A DNA stretch of 35,292 bases from a bacterium (GCA_021806945.1 JAKAPQ010000008.1:1-35292), one strand, 5' to 3'; positions 15,677-23,623 are shown, numbered from the stretch's first letter. Notes: generated by a model not told the origin, from the sequence alone. Made by a program: numbers and translations.

Positions 15677-16363
15677 GTGATCGCAGTTCTCTCGTCGCTC
15701 GTCATTTCGCTCGCGTTGGCACTTCTCTGCCTCGCGATTCCGCGTCGGTTCCAACGTGTCTCGACCTGGCAAGTCGCGGTTGTATTCGCCGCCGGGTTGG
15801 CCCTTTGGATTCTCGGCGCGGCCTTTTCGCTCGGATGGTATCCGTGGACGAATGTCGCTGATTTCGTAGTGGCGGTGGGAGCAGGGATGCTGCTGGGCCG
15901 TGCCATACCGGCGAGGTTCTGGCCGTTCTTCATCTTCTTGCTGGTGATGAGCAGTCTCGATGTGGCGCAGATCCTGCTGTCGGCCACGCATGCGACCCAC
16001 TCGGCGGCGCAGAGCACAAATTTGCCGGCGGACGAGCTCTATGCGAATTTCTTTCTACGACTGCCGTGGGGAAAGTACAGCATCGGCCCCTTTGACTTGC
16101 TGATGCTGGCGGCGATCGGCGCGTACTGGTCCAGGCAAGGCGGCAGGCTCTTCGTGGCATTCGTCGGGATGGCGATCGGTTTCATCGCAGCATACGGGAT
16201 ACTGTATGCGGATCGCGGCCTAACCCTGCCGCTGATTCCTTTCCTCATGCTGGGCTGGCTGTGCAGTATCGGGATCGCTCGCTCTCGATCCGATCGCAGC
16301 CCTGCTGCCGGCTCCGGCGCGCGTTCCGGCACGATTTCGAAAATACGCCAAGAGGGCCAATAG
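15677..16363 (+). CDS. Polytopic membrane protein with presenilin-like motif order (tentative)
   Basis: 228 aa from GTG 15677 with GGGAG upstream. About seven hydrophobic helices are visible, starting with IAVLSSLVISLALALLCLAI. Intramembrane acidic residues occur at D95 (MSSLDVAQILL) and D140 (IGPFDLLMLAAIGAYW), followed by a proline motif LPLIP at 184-188. In order and spacing these recall the YD, GxGD and PAL motifs of A22 intramembrane aspartyl proteases, although GPFD replaces GxGD and SLD replaces YD. The assignment is therefore speculative and a plain integral membrane protein of unknown function is the safe call. The C-terminus is a short basic tail. Confidence 0.6.
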   Translation: MIAVLSSLVISLALALLCLAIPRRFQRVSTWQVAVVFAAGLALWILGAAFSLGWYPWTNVADFVVAVGAGMLLGRAIPARFWPFFIFLLVMSSLDVAQILLSATHATHSAAQSTNLPADELYANFFLRLPWGKYSIGPFDLLMLAAIGAYWSRQGGRLFVAFVGMAIGFIAAYGILYADRGLTLPLIPFLMLGWLCSIGIARSRSDRSPAAGSGARSGTISKIRQEGQ

Positions 16364-16588
16364 ATGGCACGGCATCAATTGCCACAAGCGACTTGCTGCG
16401 GCGGGGCGGTTTACGATTACAGCGACTACGATGCCGTGAAGGCGCTCACGCAGTTCGGAGCCACGCAGTCACATCGAGATATCATAGGAACTAGCGGCCG
16501 GAGCGGCTCCGTACGACCTTTTCGAAAAGACTCTGAAGGACGATTGCCTCGTTGCGTTCGGTATCTCTTGCGCCATAAACCAATGTGA
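16364..16588 (+). CDS. Short unrecognised ORF following the membrane protein
   Basis: 74 aa, its ATG immediately after the TAG of the membrane protein. The first about 41 residues (QLPQATCCGGAVYDYSDYDA, VKALTQFGATQSHRDII) look protein-like. The rest is antisense to the DUF488 gene and arginine-rich, so the frame may be the 5' remnant of a larger gene cut at about 16490. Low support. Confidence 0.25.
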   Translation: MARHQLPQATCCGGAVYDYSDYDAVKALTQFGATQSHRDIIGTSGRSGSVRPFRKDSEGRLPRCVRYLLRHKPM

Positions 16589-16874
16589 TCGTTTTGGTGT
16601 TCTCCGCGGCGTCAAGCAGGGCACCGATTACGCGAGCTGCATGACCATGCGTGAGTTCCGATCGATAGCGTTTGCGAAATTCCGTCCATCTCGCTGGATC
16701 GTGACCGAACCATTTTCGTAACTCCGTGCTAGGCGCCAACGTCTTTGCCCATAGGTCGAGGCGAATCTCTTCCTTCTTCACCCCGCGCGGCCATAGGCGA
16801 TCGACCAATATTCGGAAACCGTCTCTCTTCGCCGGTTTTTCGTAGGCCCGCTTCAGTTGAATCGTGAACGACAT
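16491..16874 (-). CDS. DUF488 family protein (YeaO-like)
   Basis: 127 aa, matching the compact DUF488/YeaO family in length and motifs: IQLKRAYEKPAKRDGFRILV then DRLWPRGVKKEE (the invariant DRLWPRG), LDLWAKTLAPSTELRKWFGH, a central RWTEFRKRYRSEL and the terminal TLVYGARDTERNEAIVLQSL. The (I/L)TLLY(G/A)A(K/R)D motif is conserved in the family. Biochemical role unknown; some relatives are linked to nucleic-acid metabolism, but that is not shown here. Monocistronic on the minus strand. Confidence 0.92.
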   Translation of the reverse strand: MSFTIQLKRAYEKPAKRDGFRILVDRLWPRGVKKEEIRLDLWAKTLAPSTELRKWFGHDPARWTEFRKRYRSELTHGHAARVIGALLDAAENTKTITLVYGARDTERNEAIVLQSLFEKVVRSRSGR

Positions 16875-17012
16875 GTCATCTCGGTATTGCCCGCGAGGCT
16901 ATTCACCTCGGCAACGATCGTGCAATCAAAGGCGCAGACGGGCGAGTAGGTGCTATCCGAACGCAACCCTGCCGATGCTTTCGGGAAATGGGAACTTCTA
17001 TCCCAATAGCTA

Positions 17013-17180
17013 ATGACCGACCGCATGATTATTCTTCTCGGGATTATCGTCCTCGTTGTCTTTATCCTCGGCCTTTTCATTGGCAGGCAAGAAGAAAAGA
17101 GGTGGATGCGATTGGGACTGACCGTTGCCGCATTTCTTCTCGTTGGAATCGGTCTCATCTATGAAGCGATCAAGCGATGA
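17013..17180 (+). CDS. Small two-helix membrane protein
   Basis: 55 aa from ATG 17013. Two hydrophobic helices, RMIILLGIIVLVVFILGLFI (about 4-23) and LGLTVAAFLLVGIGLIYEAI (about 34-53), are joined by a charged turn GRQEEKRWMR. The composition is clearly that of a membrane hairpin rather than a random frame. The Shine-Dalgarno is weak; an internal ATG at 17025 could also serve. No family recognised. Confidence 0.5.
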   Translation: MTDRMIILLGIIVLVVFILGLFIGRQEEKRWMRLGLTVAAFLLVGIGLIYEAIKR

Positions 17181-17355
17181 CCGACGTTGGTCGAACTGCG
17201 TCGTGCGTCTCCAGGGCCCAGGCAGTTAACGCTCCTTGATACCAGCGGGGTTGACCAGGCCGGTCATCCGGTGGCCTTGAGGTACGCGAGGCTCGACTGT
17301 GAGGTCGTCCGAGAAAACGAATACAGGGCGTACATGAGAGAGTTGCGAGAATATC

Positions 17356-17886
17356 GTGCAAATACCGCTGCAAATGACTTCGCGGCCACAGGTGGCCGTG
17401 GCCTTCGGTGCGCCAAACCTATCCGATCACTTTTACCTGACCGGTGAATCTACTCGAACGGCACTATCGTGGCGCATAATTCGCGGCTCACACGTATCTG
17501 ATAGAATCACATTCTTTCGGGAATTTGCGGCTGCTCTGCAGTTTCCTTACTATTTTGGTGCTAACTGGGATGCGCTAGACGAATGCCTTCACGATTTGTC
17601 GTGGCTTCGCGGTAACGGCGTTATCATTTTGCTGGATTCGTTTTGTGGATCTCTCCTGACCGTCGCGTACCTAAAACGACTAATAGGAACGCTCGACGAC
17701 AATAGGATCGACCCCGAAGACGGAACGAGCGAAGGTTCCCGGAGGCTGGCCGTCATCATTTGCGAGGATACAGACCGCGAGGTCTGTGTGGCGACAGTTT
17801 TAAAAGAATGCGGCGTTTCCTTAACCCACCAGACGTCACTTGAGACCTATGCCGCGCGGTATGCCGCCGATGAGGCCCTCGACTGA
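17356..17886 (+). CDS. Barstar-like ribonuclease inhibitor
   Basis: 176 aa with a barstar domain at about 45-125. Motifs are RITFFREFAAALQFPYYFGA then NWDALDECLHDLSWL, matching the family's hallmark FF..(A/L)..L.FP.YFG.NWDAL.ECL.D, then GVIILLD. Barstars bind and block barnase-type extracellular RNases or the RNase domains of polymorphic toxins. No RNase gene is next to it, so it may be an orphan immunity protein. The C-terminal 50 residues (RRLAVIICEDTDREVCVATV) continue the fold. Start is GTG at 17356 with an ATG at 17374 as an alternative. No obvious Shine-Dalgarno. Confidence 0.85.
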   Translation: MQIPLQMTSRPQVAVAFGAPNLSDHFYLTGESTRTALSWRIIRGSHVSDRITFFREFAAALQFPYYFGANWDALDECLHDLSWLRGNGVIILLDSFCGSLLTVAYLKRLIGTLDDNRIDPEDGTSEGSRRLAVIICEDTDREVCVATVLKECGVSLTHQTSLETYAARYAADEALD

Positions 17887-18004
17887 TTCCGCGCGCTTGC
17901 GGGGCCCAGACACCCGATTCCGTCGCCAGGCTGTGCTCCGCAAGCAGGGCAACCAGCATTTTGGGGCAGAAGAGGCTTGTTCATTCTATTTCGATCGTGG
18001 GTGG

Positions 18005-18490
18005 ATGCTCGTGAAAGTTCTGTTAACGCTCGCTGCGCTCGTAGCAATTATGTCCGCATCTGCGGCCGCGCAGTCTCCGATCCCGGCGAGTGCGCCGAGT
18101 ACCGCATTCGGCCCGAAGGACATGCGCGCGTTGTTACAAGCAGTTCATTGCGAACTGACGCCGCATTGTAAGCAAGTTCAGGTGCAGTTCAAGGCCGCCT
18201 CGCAGATGCCGCTGTACCATCCCGTCGTCCATTACGCAGGCTTGGGCGGCGATCCCCGCGTCGCGGTCCTCTGGGTCAATAGCGACGCGTCGAGCGCCTC
18301 CATGAAGGATGCGATTTTTAACGGTATGCTGCTGGCCTGCATGGACGACGGTGAAGCAGGTCCGAAATGGAAGACTTTTTACGACTTGGCTGCCGCTGCG
18401 GATGGCCGCCTGCCCGCGAATACTGCCGATCCCTACCTGAATCGGCACAAGCTCGTGCAGATCATCGATACCGCCGTCCATATGCACTGA
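18005..18490 (+). CDS. Small secreted protein of unknown function
   Basis: 161 aa from ATG 18005; the GTG at 18011 (KVLLTLAALVAIMSASAAAQ) would give an even more typical signal peptide, cleaved near AAAQ-S. The mature part has two or three cysteines (HCELTPHCKQV, LLACMDDGE). The Cys/His-rich start resembles nothing I can name. The C-terminus is mixed alpha/beta. Upstream 17887-18004 contains no gene. It stands alone before the outer-membrane-type protein. Confidence 0.6.
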   Translation: MLVKVLLTLAALVAIMSASAAAQSPIPASAPSTAFGPKDMRALLQAVHCELTPHCKQVQVQFKAASQMPLYHPVVHYAGLGGDPRVAVLWVNSDASSASMKDAIFNGMLLACMDDGEAGPKWKTFYDLAAAADGRLPANTADPYLNRHKLVQIIDTAVHMH

Positions 18491-18797
18491 TATGGAACGG
18501 CGTTCTCCTTTTCTCGCGACGCATGATGGCGTCTTTGCTGCCGGCCTCACCCGCGTAAAGACGTCGTATGCGTTTCTTTTCTATCCCGGCTCCGATGCGA
18601 TCGCTCGTGAGAGCGTTCCGATCTCCGAAGAACTACAGGGACTCTGCCGCGTATGGCTTGCTCGCGATCCAGCCTGGAGTGAATATGAATCCTTCCTTCC
18701 TGTACGCCGCTCCGTCGCGGAGCAAAGCCGGCGGAAGTCCTTAAGGCCGCCTCTGGGGAAGGTCAGGATCAAAGCGTCTTTACGGCACTGGCCGCAC
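18491..18797 (+). other. Upstream region of the CBM9/DUF5916 gene
   Basis: The frame of the downstream gene is open through this stretch but its content is arginine/serine-rich without a signal or motif. A second frame from 18569 gives a 59-aa ORF, and a third gives VLKAASGEGQDQ then SVFTALAAHGADLSHVAPLD. The last vaguely recalls the C-terminal part of RraB-like domains and may be a gene relic. None is supported well enough to call. Confidence 0.3.
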
Positions 18798-21032
18798 ATG
18801 GCGCCGACCTGTCGCATGTTGCTCCGCTCGACGCTTACCGCGCTCCTGCTTTTCGCGTCTCTACTCGGCCATGCGCAGGGGGCCATTGGCTCGAAGGATC
18901 GCTTCCCCGCCGTGAGAGCCAAAGCGCCCCTCACCCTCCACGTACGGGGGAATGCGGCACTCTGGAGGGCGGGCCAACTGCCGGTCGCAGCATGGACCGA
19001 CATCGTAACCAGACGCGCCGCGCCCGCACGTTTCGCCGAGCGAACGAGCATTCTCTATGACGATCGAAATCTCTACGTCCGCCTCCACGTCGATCAACGC
19101 AACACGCCGATCACAGCCAACGCACGAACCAACGATGTCGGTTTTGGGAGCGACGATTTCGTCGGCATAGGTATCGATCCAAGCCGCGATGGCTCGCGCG
19201 TCTACTACTTCGAAGTGACCCCCGCGGGCGTGCGTTATCAACAGGCCTCCGAGAATGCTCGTTATCGTCCACACTGGCGGGCCGTCGCCCGCATCGGGAA
19301 CGGTCAGTGGACCGCAATCGCAATCATTCCGCTCGCGGCCCTGAGCCTCTCTCCGAAAAAGGTGCAGAGCTGGCGCTTTAACTTCATTCGCTCGGTAGCA
19401 GCATCGAGTTCACGTTATACTTGGGCCTTCAACGGATTGATGAACGACGGGCAGTTCGGCCCGTGGCCCGATTTTACCGATGCGCGCTTCTGGCCGAGCT
19501 GGGGGCCTCTGGTGTTTGCTCGCTCCCAACGCGTTGCACGCCCCAAGCCACGTGTCGATATCTATACGTTAGAAAGTTTTGGGCGCGACCGCTCGCAGTT
19601 CGAGCAGGCCGATGGATCTTTTGCGCCCGAGGGCGTGCGAACCGCCGGCATCGATGTGAGCATCCCGGTTACGTCAACTTTGAATTTCGTCGGAACCCTC
19701 GCACCGGATTTCTCGAACGTCGAAGTCGATCAGCAAACCATCGCGCCACAAGAGTTCCGTCGCAACTTACAAGAGTATCGCCCCTTTTTCTCGCAGGGCG
19801 CCTCGTTCATTAATAACGATGCCGGCGGAAGCAGCATCCAAACATTTTATTCGCCGAATATCGGTGCGTTCGACCGCGGTGCCAAACTCGAGGGAACCTT
19901 TGGGCTGCAGCAAGTGGGTATCCTCACGTTTCGAGGCTTCGATCGGCTCACCGGCGATACGTTTGACGACATGGCCTTTGGTTACAAGCACGCGCTCCCC
20001 GACCGTAGTTTCCTCTATTGGGCAAATGGCGTCCTCGCCCACCACAGCATTGCGGGGAGCGACACCACGGTGCAGATCGGTACCGGCGGCCGTAATATCA
20101 AGAATGGCTTCGTCTGGGCGGTCGATGATTCGGTCGAACGCGGTAGTTGGGTTCCCAATGGTATCGCACATGCGGGCAACGCATTCCTCGACGTCCATCG
20201 TCCGAATTATGAGGTGAATCTCGGCTATCAAGCTATCTCGCCTACCTACAATCCGATCGACGGCTTCCTCAACGACGCCGATGTCCACGGATTCAACGCG
20301 TTTACGTTTTTGAGTGGCACCACCAAACAATTGAGGCACGTCGGGCTCTTTTTAAACGCGGATCGTTATTTCGATTCGTCTGGCGCGGTGCATCAGGCGG
20401 ATTTCGGGCTGGGCCTGAACCTAACAACGAAGTTCGGACTCTCACTCGACGGGGCCGGACCGAACGTCGGCGAGCTTCGCGAGTACGATCTCTTCGCAGG
20501 CCGCAACTGCAGCGGTGCCATTATAGGCACGACGACCTTAAGCGGCTTCCCGTGCTATCGAGGCGACGTCACGGAGCAATTTAACGTGATGGCGATTCCA
20601 GTCGGCTACCTCGATGGCACGAGCACCCCAACCGATGGGACGATTTCGTGGGGTGTGTTCGGCACGAACTATCTCCACCAGTACTCGCTGATTTCATCGC
20701 GGCCGCTGGGACACGTTCTGACCATCGCAGTAGAGTACGACGGCACCTTCGAGCGCGATATCATACGGGGAACGCCGAACTCCCAATGGCTGCGCCGCGT
20801 TACGCTCGGTGCAAACCTCACCCGTCATTCGAACGTTACGGTATCGCTGCGTTCGATTAACGGCTTGGGCGGGTTCGCGACGCAGACCGGTACGAACCTT
20901 GCACTTGCCTACCACCGGGCATTCGCCCACGGCGATCTCTACCTGAACTATGGGACGCCCGCTGCGGGAAGTACGCTCCATCGAATCATCGTCAAGTACG
21001 TCTTTCGCGTCAGCGGCGAGGCCGGCACCTAA
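18798..21032 (+). CDS. CBM9-like / DUF5916-type outer-membrane protein
   Basis: 744 aa from ATG 18798 (the ATG at 18816, LLRSTLTALLLFASLLG, is an equally good signal-peptide start). Residues about 45-215 match a carbohydrate-binding family 9-like beta-sandwich (ILYDDRNLYVRLHVDQ, DDFVGIGIDPSRDGSRVYYF, WTAIAIIPLAAL). Then comes a DUF5916-like barrel, with TLAPDFSNVEVDQQTI and the FRRNLQEYRPFFSQGASFI segment (about 300-345) typical of that family. The rest is strand-rich with aromatic ends (LYLNYGTP, IVKYVFRV), consistent with an outer-membrane beta-barrel. Family function is uncertain. The open frame continues upstream to 18492 but lacks family features there. Confidence 0.85.
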   Translation: MAPTCRMLLRSTLTALLLFASLLGHAQGAIGSKDRFPAVRAKAPLTLHVRGNAALWRAGQLPVAAWTDIVTRRAAPARFAERTSILYDDRNLYVRLHVDQRNTPITANARTNDVGFGSDDFVGIGIDPSRDGSRVYYFEVTPAGVRYQQASENARYRPHWRAVARIGNGQWTAIAIIPLAALSLSPKKVQSWRFNFIRSVAASSSRYTWAFNGLMNDGQFGPWPDFTDARFWPSWGPLVFARSQRVARPKPRVDIYTLESFGRDRSQFEQADGSFAPEGVRTAGIDVSIPVTSTLNFVGTLAPDFSNVEVDQQTIAPQEFRRNLQEYRPFFSQGASFINNDAGGSSIQTFYSPNIGAFDRGAKLEGTFGLQQVGILTFRGFDRLTGDTFDDMAFGYKHALPDRSFLYWANGVLAHHSIAGSDTTVQIGTGGRNIKNGFVWAVDDSVERGSWVPNGIAHAGNAFLDVHRPNYEVNLGYQAISPTYNPIDGFLNDADVHGFNAFTFLSGTTKQLRHVGLFLNADRYFDSSGAVHQADFGLGLNLTTKFGLSLDGAGPNVGELREYDLFAGRNCSGAIIGTTTLSGFPCYRGDVTEQFNVMAIPVGYLDGTSTPTDGTISWGVFGTNYLHQYSLISSRPLGHVLTIAVEYDGTFERDIIRGTPNSQWLRRVTLGANLTRHSNVTVSLRSINGLGGFATQTGTNLALAYHRAFAHGDLYLNYGTPAAGSTLHRIIVKYVFRVSGEAGT

Positions 21033-21114
21033 GCGCAAGCGATGTTTGCCGTCGCATAGTGGCGGTCGGATCGGCGAAACTATCAAATCGAGCTCTCAAC
21101 GCGAGCCAAGGGCA

Positions 21115-21410
21115 CGTCGGCATGTTTTGTCAATCCGTCTTCGGCAGACTTGCGGGATACGAAGACGTGAACGATGAGCTGCGCTTACGCCACGACCCCA
21201 TCATGCGCTAGATCATCGGTGGTAGAGCAGCGAAAGACTCGGGCGCGTCGCCAAGCCAAACAGGTTGCGAAGCGGCGCTCGTGCACACGCGTCGTGCTCG
21301 ATATGGATTCAAGCGTAGGCCCGACGCATGGCGAGCAAGAGGGCAGCCTCTGGAACGGACATTCCGCCTGCACCTACGACGACGACGAGGGCGCGCCGTT
21401 CTCGGTGCAC
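21115..21410 (+). pseudogene. IS1380-family transposase remnant (second copy)
   Basis: Clear pieces related to the copy at 6712-8026: QSVFGRLAGYEDVNDELRLR then HDPIMR, a TAG in place of tryptophan, IIGGRAAKDSGASPSQTG; then, after an internal deletion and frame change, VVLDMDSSVGPTHGEQEGSL followed by WNGHSACTY. The rest is gone. This copy keeps the tyrosine codon TAC where the first copy has TAG, and keeps tryptophan-to-TAG where the first copy is intact. The two decayed independently. Confidence 0.85.
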
Positions 21411-21476
21411 TTGAATGGGCGACGAAAGTGGACAGCGCTCGCTCGTAGGCGGGCTACAGCCGCGAAACCGGCGCGC

Positions 21477-22316
21477 CTAGGGCGCGGGCGGCCACTGCGT
21501 GCCGTCGGCGTAGCGCACGTGGAGGACGAAACAGTTGGCGTCGAGTAGCGGCGCGCCGGCTGGCCGGCTCATCCGCAGTAGGTTCCCCGGGAGTTTCCAG
21601 CGGCGATCGACGCTGGCGTTCGGGGCGACCGGCGCGGTGTCGGCGAACTTCTCGTAGATCGTTCCTTCGGCGGCAAGTCCCCAATCGACGCGTGAGGTCG
21701 GCTGCGCCGCGGTGTTGGTATAGGCGATCTCGACGGTCGATGTGACCGGCATATGGTTCTCGTCAACGCTCAACGAGCAGCTCGACATCGCGATCTGCGC
21801 GCCGGAGGGCTGCATCTGCATCGCCAGGTCCTCCCCCGGCGGCGGCGTGGCAACCGCGCGCAACGGCGTCGCAGGGCGGGGCCCGGTCCAAAACGTCCCG
21901 TCCGCGAGCTTTACGGAGAGGGCGTGGCACTCCGTATCGCCCAGCAGCCGGCCTTGCGGGAAGATGTCGTAGTTCAGCGGGTAGTGGTGGTCGGCGGTAG
22001 CCTGCGGCGCGAGCGCGCTCGTATCCGTGACGCGCGCGACGATCTTGTCGTTGACCGCAAAGCCCCACTCGATCCGAACGATGCGTTTGGACGAGAGGTT
22101 CTGGTACTCGATATCGAGCGTCGAGGTTCCGCGTGAGTGCGCAGTCGGTTTCCGGCCCTCGCCTGCTCCGCAACCGGTCACGCGGATCGGTGCGCTCGCA
22201 GTCGAGGTATCGGAACCCTGCGCGGGCGCGGGTGCGGTGAGGACGCAGAGCAGTCCCGCGGCGCAGAGGGACGAGGCGATCGCGAAAGCCGAGCGCGACG
22301 AAAGGCGTAAGCTCAT
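21477..22316 (-). CDS. Secreted protein with two tandem copies of an unnamed beta-domain
   Basis: 279 aa with AAAGGAG about 8 nt before the ATG and a signal peptide (FAIASSLCAAGLLCVLTAPA). Two homologous modules follow. Module 1 (about 45-150) has STLDIEYQNLSSKRIVRIEW, GFAVNDKI, DTSALAPQAT and CHALSVKLADGTFW. Module 2 (about 172-277) has STVEIAYTNTAAQPTSRVDW, GLAAEGTIYEKF, DTAPVAPNAS and CFVLHVRYADGTQW. Each module has a pair of cysteines placed alike (GCG/CSLS near the start, C before the last strand), suggesting a disulfide per domain. Role unknown. It is transcribed divergently from the NiCoT-like gene, with a shared AT-rich intergenic region. Confidence 0.7.
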   Translation of the reverse strand: MSLRLSSRSAFAIASSLCAAGLLCVLTAPAPAQGSDTSTASAPIRVTGCGAGEGRKPTAHSRGTSTLDIEYQNLSSKRIVRIEWGFAVNDKIVARVTDTSALAPQATADHHYPLNYDIFPQGRLLGDTECHALSVKLADGTFWTGPRPATPLRAVATPPPGEDLAMQMQPSGAQIAMSSCSLSVDENHMPVTSTVEIAYTNTAAQPTSRVDWGLAAEGTIYEKFADTAPVAPNASVDRRWKLPGNLLRMSRPAGAPLLDANCFVLHVRYADGTQWPPAP

Positions 22317-22460
22317 ATGGCGGCTCCTTTAGCGTCAGCGAAGGGAGTTGCCCCCGTTTCGTGGACTTTCCCGCATTAGCGCACCCGCCAGTTTTCATGG
22401 GGGCGAGCCTACGCGCCCTGGAGGGAATCTGGACGATGAATCTGAATATCACTCGCAAAT

Positions 22461-22466
22461 TATAAT
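22461..22466 (+). promoter_or_regulatory. Consensus -10 box upstream of the NiCoT-like gene
   Basis: TATAAT lies 33 nt before the ATG at 22500 within an AT-rich palindromic patch (AAATTATAATTTG when read on the minus strand). It could serve both the plus-strand transporter gene and the divergent secreted gene. No clear -35 is visible. Confidence 0.4.
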
Positions 22467-22499
22467 TGTGAAACCTCATCAGATTGGGGCCCGGCAGCC

Positions 22500-23384
22500 A
22501 TGATCGATCTCTGGAATCCGCAGGTGCAGGAGCTCGGTGGCGCCGCCGCCGTTCTCGGGACGGCTCTGGTCCTAGGCATGGTCCACGGCGTCACGCCGGA
22601 CGAACATACGTGGCCGATTACGTTCAGCTATGCAGTCGGGAGCTACAGCACGCGCGGCGGCATGCGCGCGGGCTTTCTCTTTTCGCTGGCGTTTGCGCTG
22701 CAGCGCGCCATCGCGTCGGAACTCGCCTATTTCGCGCTCGTCCGGCTCTTAGCGTGGAATCGATGGGAGTACTTCGTCTACGTTGTCGTCGGGCTTGCGA
22801 TGGCCGGATCCGGTTTCTACCTGCTCCGGCGAGGCCGGATTCCGCATCTCTTTCACACTCATTCAATGGACTCAGAGGCTCCGCCCCAGGTCGAGCCGGA
22901 AGGCTCGCCTCGATTCGTTCGTTTCATGCCCCTGATCCACGGTTTCATTGCCGGCTGGGGCACCGGCGCGTTTGCGCTGATCGTCTATGGAACGCTGGCA
23001 CCGGCGATGGGGAGCCCGTGGCTCGCGTTCTTACCCGGATTGTTCTTCGGCCTCGGCACGATGATCGTGCAGATCGCCTTCGGCGGCTTCATCGGCGCCT
23101 GGGCGGCCCGCCGCCGGTTCGGAGAGCGAGCAATGAAAGCGTTCGCACGCCGCGTGAGCGGAGAGACGCTCGCCTATGGCGGCATCGCCTTCGTGCTCGC
23201 CGGCGCTATCGGCTCGTTCGATCCCGTACTGTTCTCGTGGTCCCTTGCGACGGGGATCCGCGTGCACAATTTAGCGCACCTCGGTATCGGGTTTGTCCTG
23301 GTCGTCGCGGTCCTCATCGGCATAGCCGGCCGTGCCTTTTTCGGCGCGGTCCGGGATCTGGAGCGCACCGGCAAAGCGGCCTGA
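22500..23384 (+). CDS. NicO/NiCoT-like (UreH-type) metal transporter
   Basis: 294 aa, about seven hydrophobic helices. The second helix region has GMVHGVTPDEHTWP, with H29, D34 and H36: an HX4DEH variant of the HX4DH metal-binding motif of nickel/cobalt transporters and UreH/NicO proteins. A second glycine-rich helix pair with conserved His is HGFIAGWGTGAFALIVYG (about 148), and a late NLAHLGIGFVL (about 258). A histidine-containing cytoplasmic loop (PHLFHTHSMDSEAPP) sits in the middle. Best guess: inner-membrane divalent-metal (Ni/Co) or related exporter. The substrate cannot be decided from sequence. It is the last gene before tRNA-Thr. Confidence 0.7.
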   Translation: MIDLWNPQVQELGGAAAVLGTALVLGMVHGVTPDEHTWPITFSYAVGSYSTRGGMRAGFLFSLAFALQRAIASELAYFALVRLLAWNRWEYFVYVVVGLAMAGSGFYLLRRGRIPHLFHTHSMDSEAPPQVEPEGSPRFVRFMPLIHGFIAGWGTGAFALIVYGTLAPAMGSPWLAFLPGLFFGLGTMIVQIAFGGFIGAWAARRRFGERAMKAFARRVSGETLAYGGIAFVLAGAIGSFDPVLFSWSLATGIRVHNLAHLGIGFVLVVAVLIGIAGRAFFGAVRDLERTGKAA

Positions 23385-23398
23385 CTCGAGCCGGAACG

Positions 23399-23440
23399 CC
23401 TCGCCGAGGGTTGGCTCCTCGAGCGGTGAAATCAAGAGCT
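23399..23440 (+). repeat. 42-bp direct repeat upstream of tRNA-Thr (left copy)
   Basis: 40 of 42 bases are identical to 34004-34045. The core contains a CGAGG/CCTCG stem with loop GTTGGCT. Together with 23527-23578 it defines the left border of a duplicated tRNA locus. Confidence 0.85.
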
Positions 23441-23463
23441 GGCGGGAACGTCAAGTGCCGTAT

Positions 23464-23540
23464 GCCGACGTAGCTTAGCTGGCTAAAGCACCACTCTTGT
23501 AAAGTGGATACCGCCGGTTCGAATCCGGCCGTCGGCTCCA
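23464..23540 (+). tRNA. tRNA-Thr (anticodon TGT)
   Basis: 77-nt cloverleaf. Acceptor GCCGACG (23464-23470) pairs with CGTCGGC (23530-23536), with T discriminator and encoded CCA at 23538-23540. The D-arm is GCTTAGCTGGCTAAAGC. The anticodon stem CCACT/AGTGG encloses loop CTTGTAA with anticodon TGT at 23498-23500, reading ACA. The T-arm is CCGGTTCGAATCCGG. All arms pair well, so it should be functional. Confidence 0.96.
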
Positions 23541-23578
23541 GCGCTCGGTCCGAAACTCCGCCGAAGGCGCCTCATGCA
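23527..23578 (+). repeat. Direct repeat covering the tRNA-Thr 3' end and downstream flank (left copy)
   Basis: Matches 34061-34112 at about 45 of 52 positions, including GGCCGTCGGCTCCAGC and GAAGGCGCCTCATGCAA. In the right copy the terminal ATG is the start of the ferredoxin-like gene. Here it leads into the SARP-type box of the island. Confidence 0.8.
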
Positions 23579-23584
23579 AGGCAC

Positions 23585-23602
23585 CGTAACGCTCCCGTAA
23601 CG
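23585..23602 (+). promoter_or_regulatory. SARP/BTAD-type operator: paired CGTAACG heptamers
   Basis: CGTAACG at 23585-23591 and again at 23596-23602, separated by 4 bp (11-bp period), lie on the sense strand 21 bp before the start of the first beta-propeller gene. A possible -10 (TGTACT, 23612) is 9 bp downstream. Heptameric direct repeats with 4-bp spacers placed close to the -10 are the known recognition pattern of SARP regulators. An almost identical site, in the same relation to its gene, precedes the BTAD gene at 33892. Confidence 0.65.
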
Positions 23603-23623
23603 CCGACGTGCTGTACTGGAGGA

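Noticed and set aside
17187-17447. 86-aa plus-strand ORF upstream of the barstar-like gene
   Set aside because: TTG start, overlaps the barstar start in another frame, no family; the helical stretch near its end (ENEYRAYMRELREYRA) is suggestive but not enough.
18569-18748. 59-aa ORF and an RraB-like fragment in another frame upstream of the CBM9/DUF5916 gene
   Set aside because: Similarity is vague and the fragment overlaps the signal peptide of the real gene.
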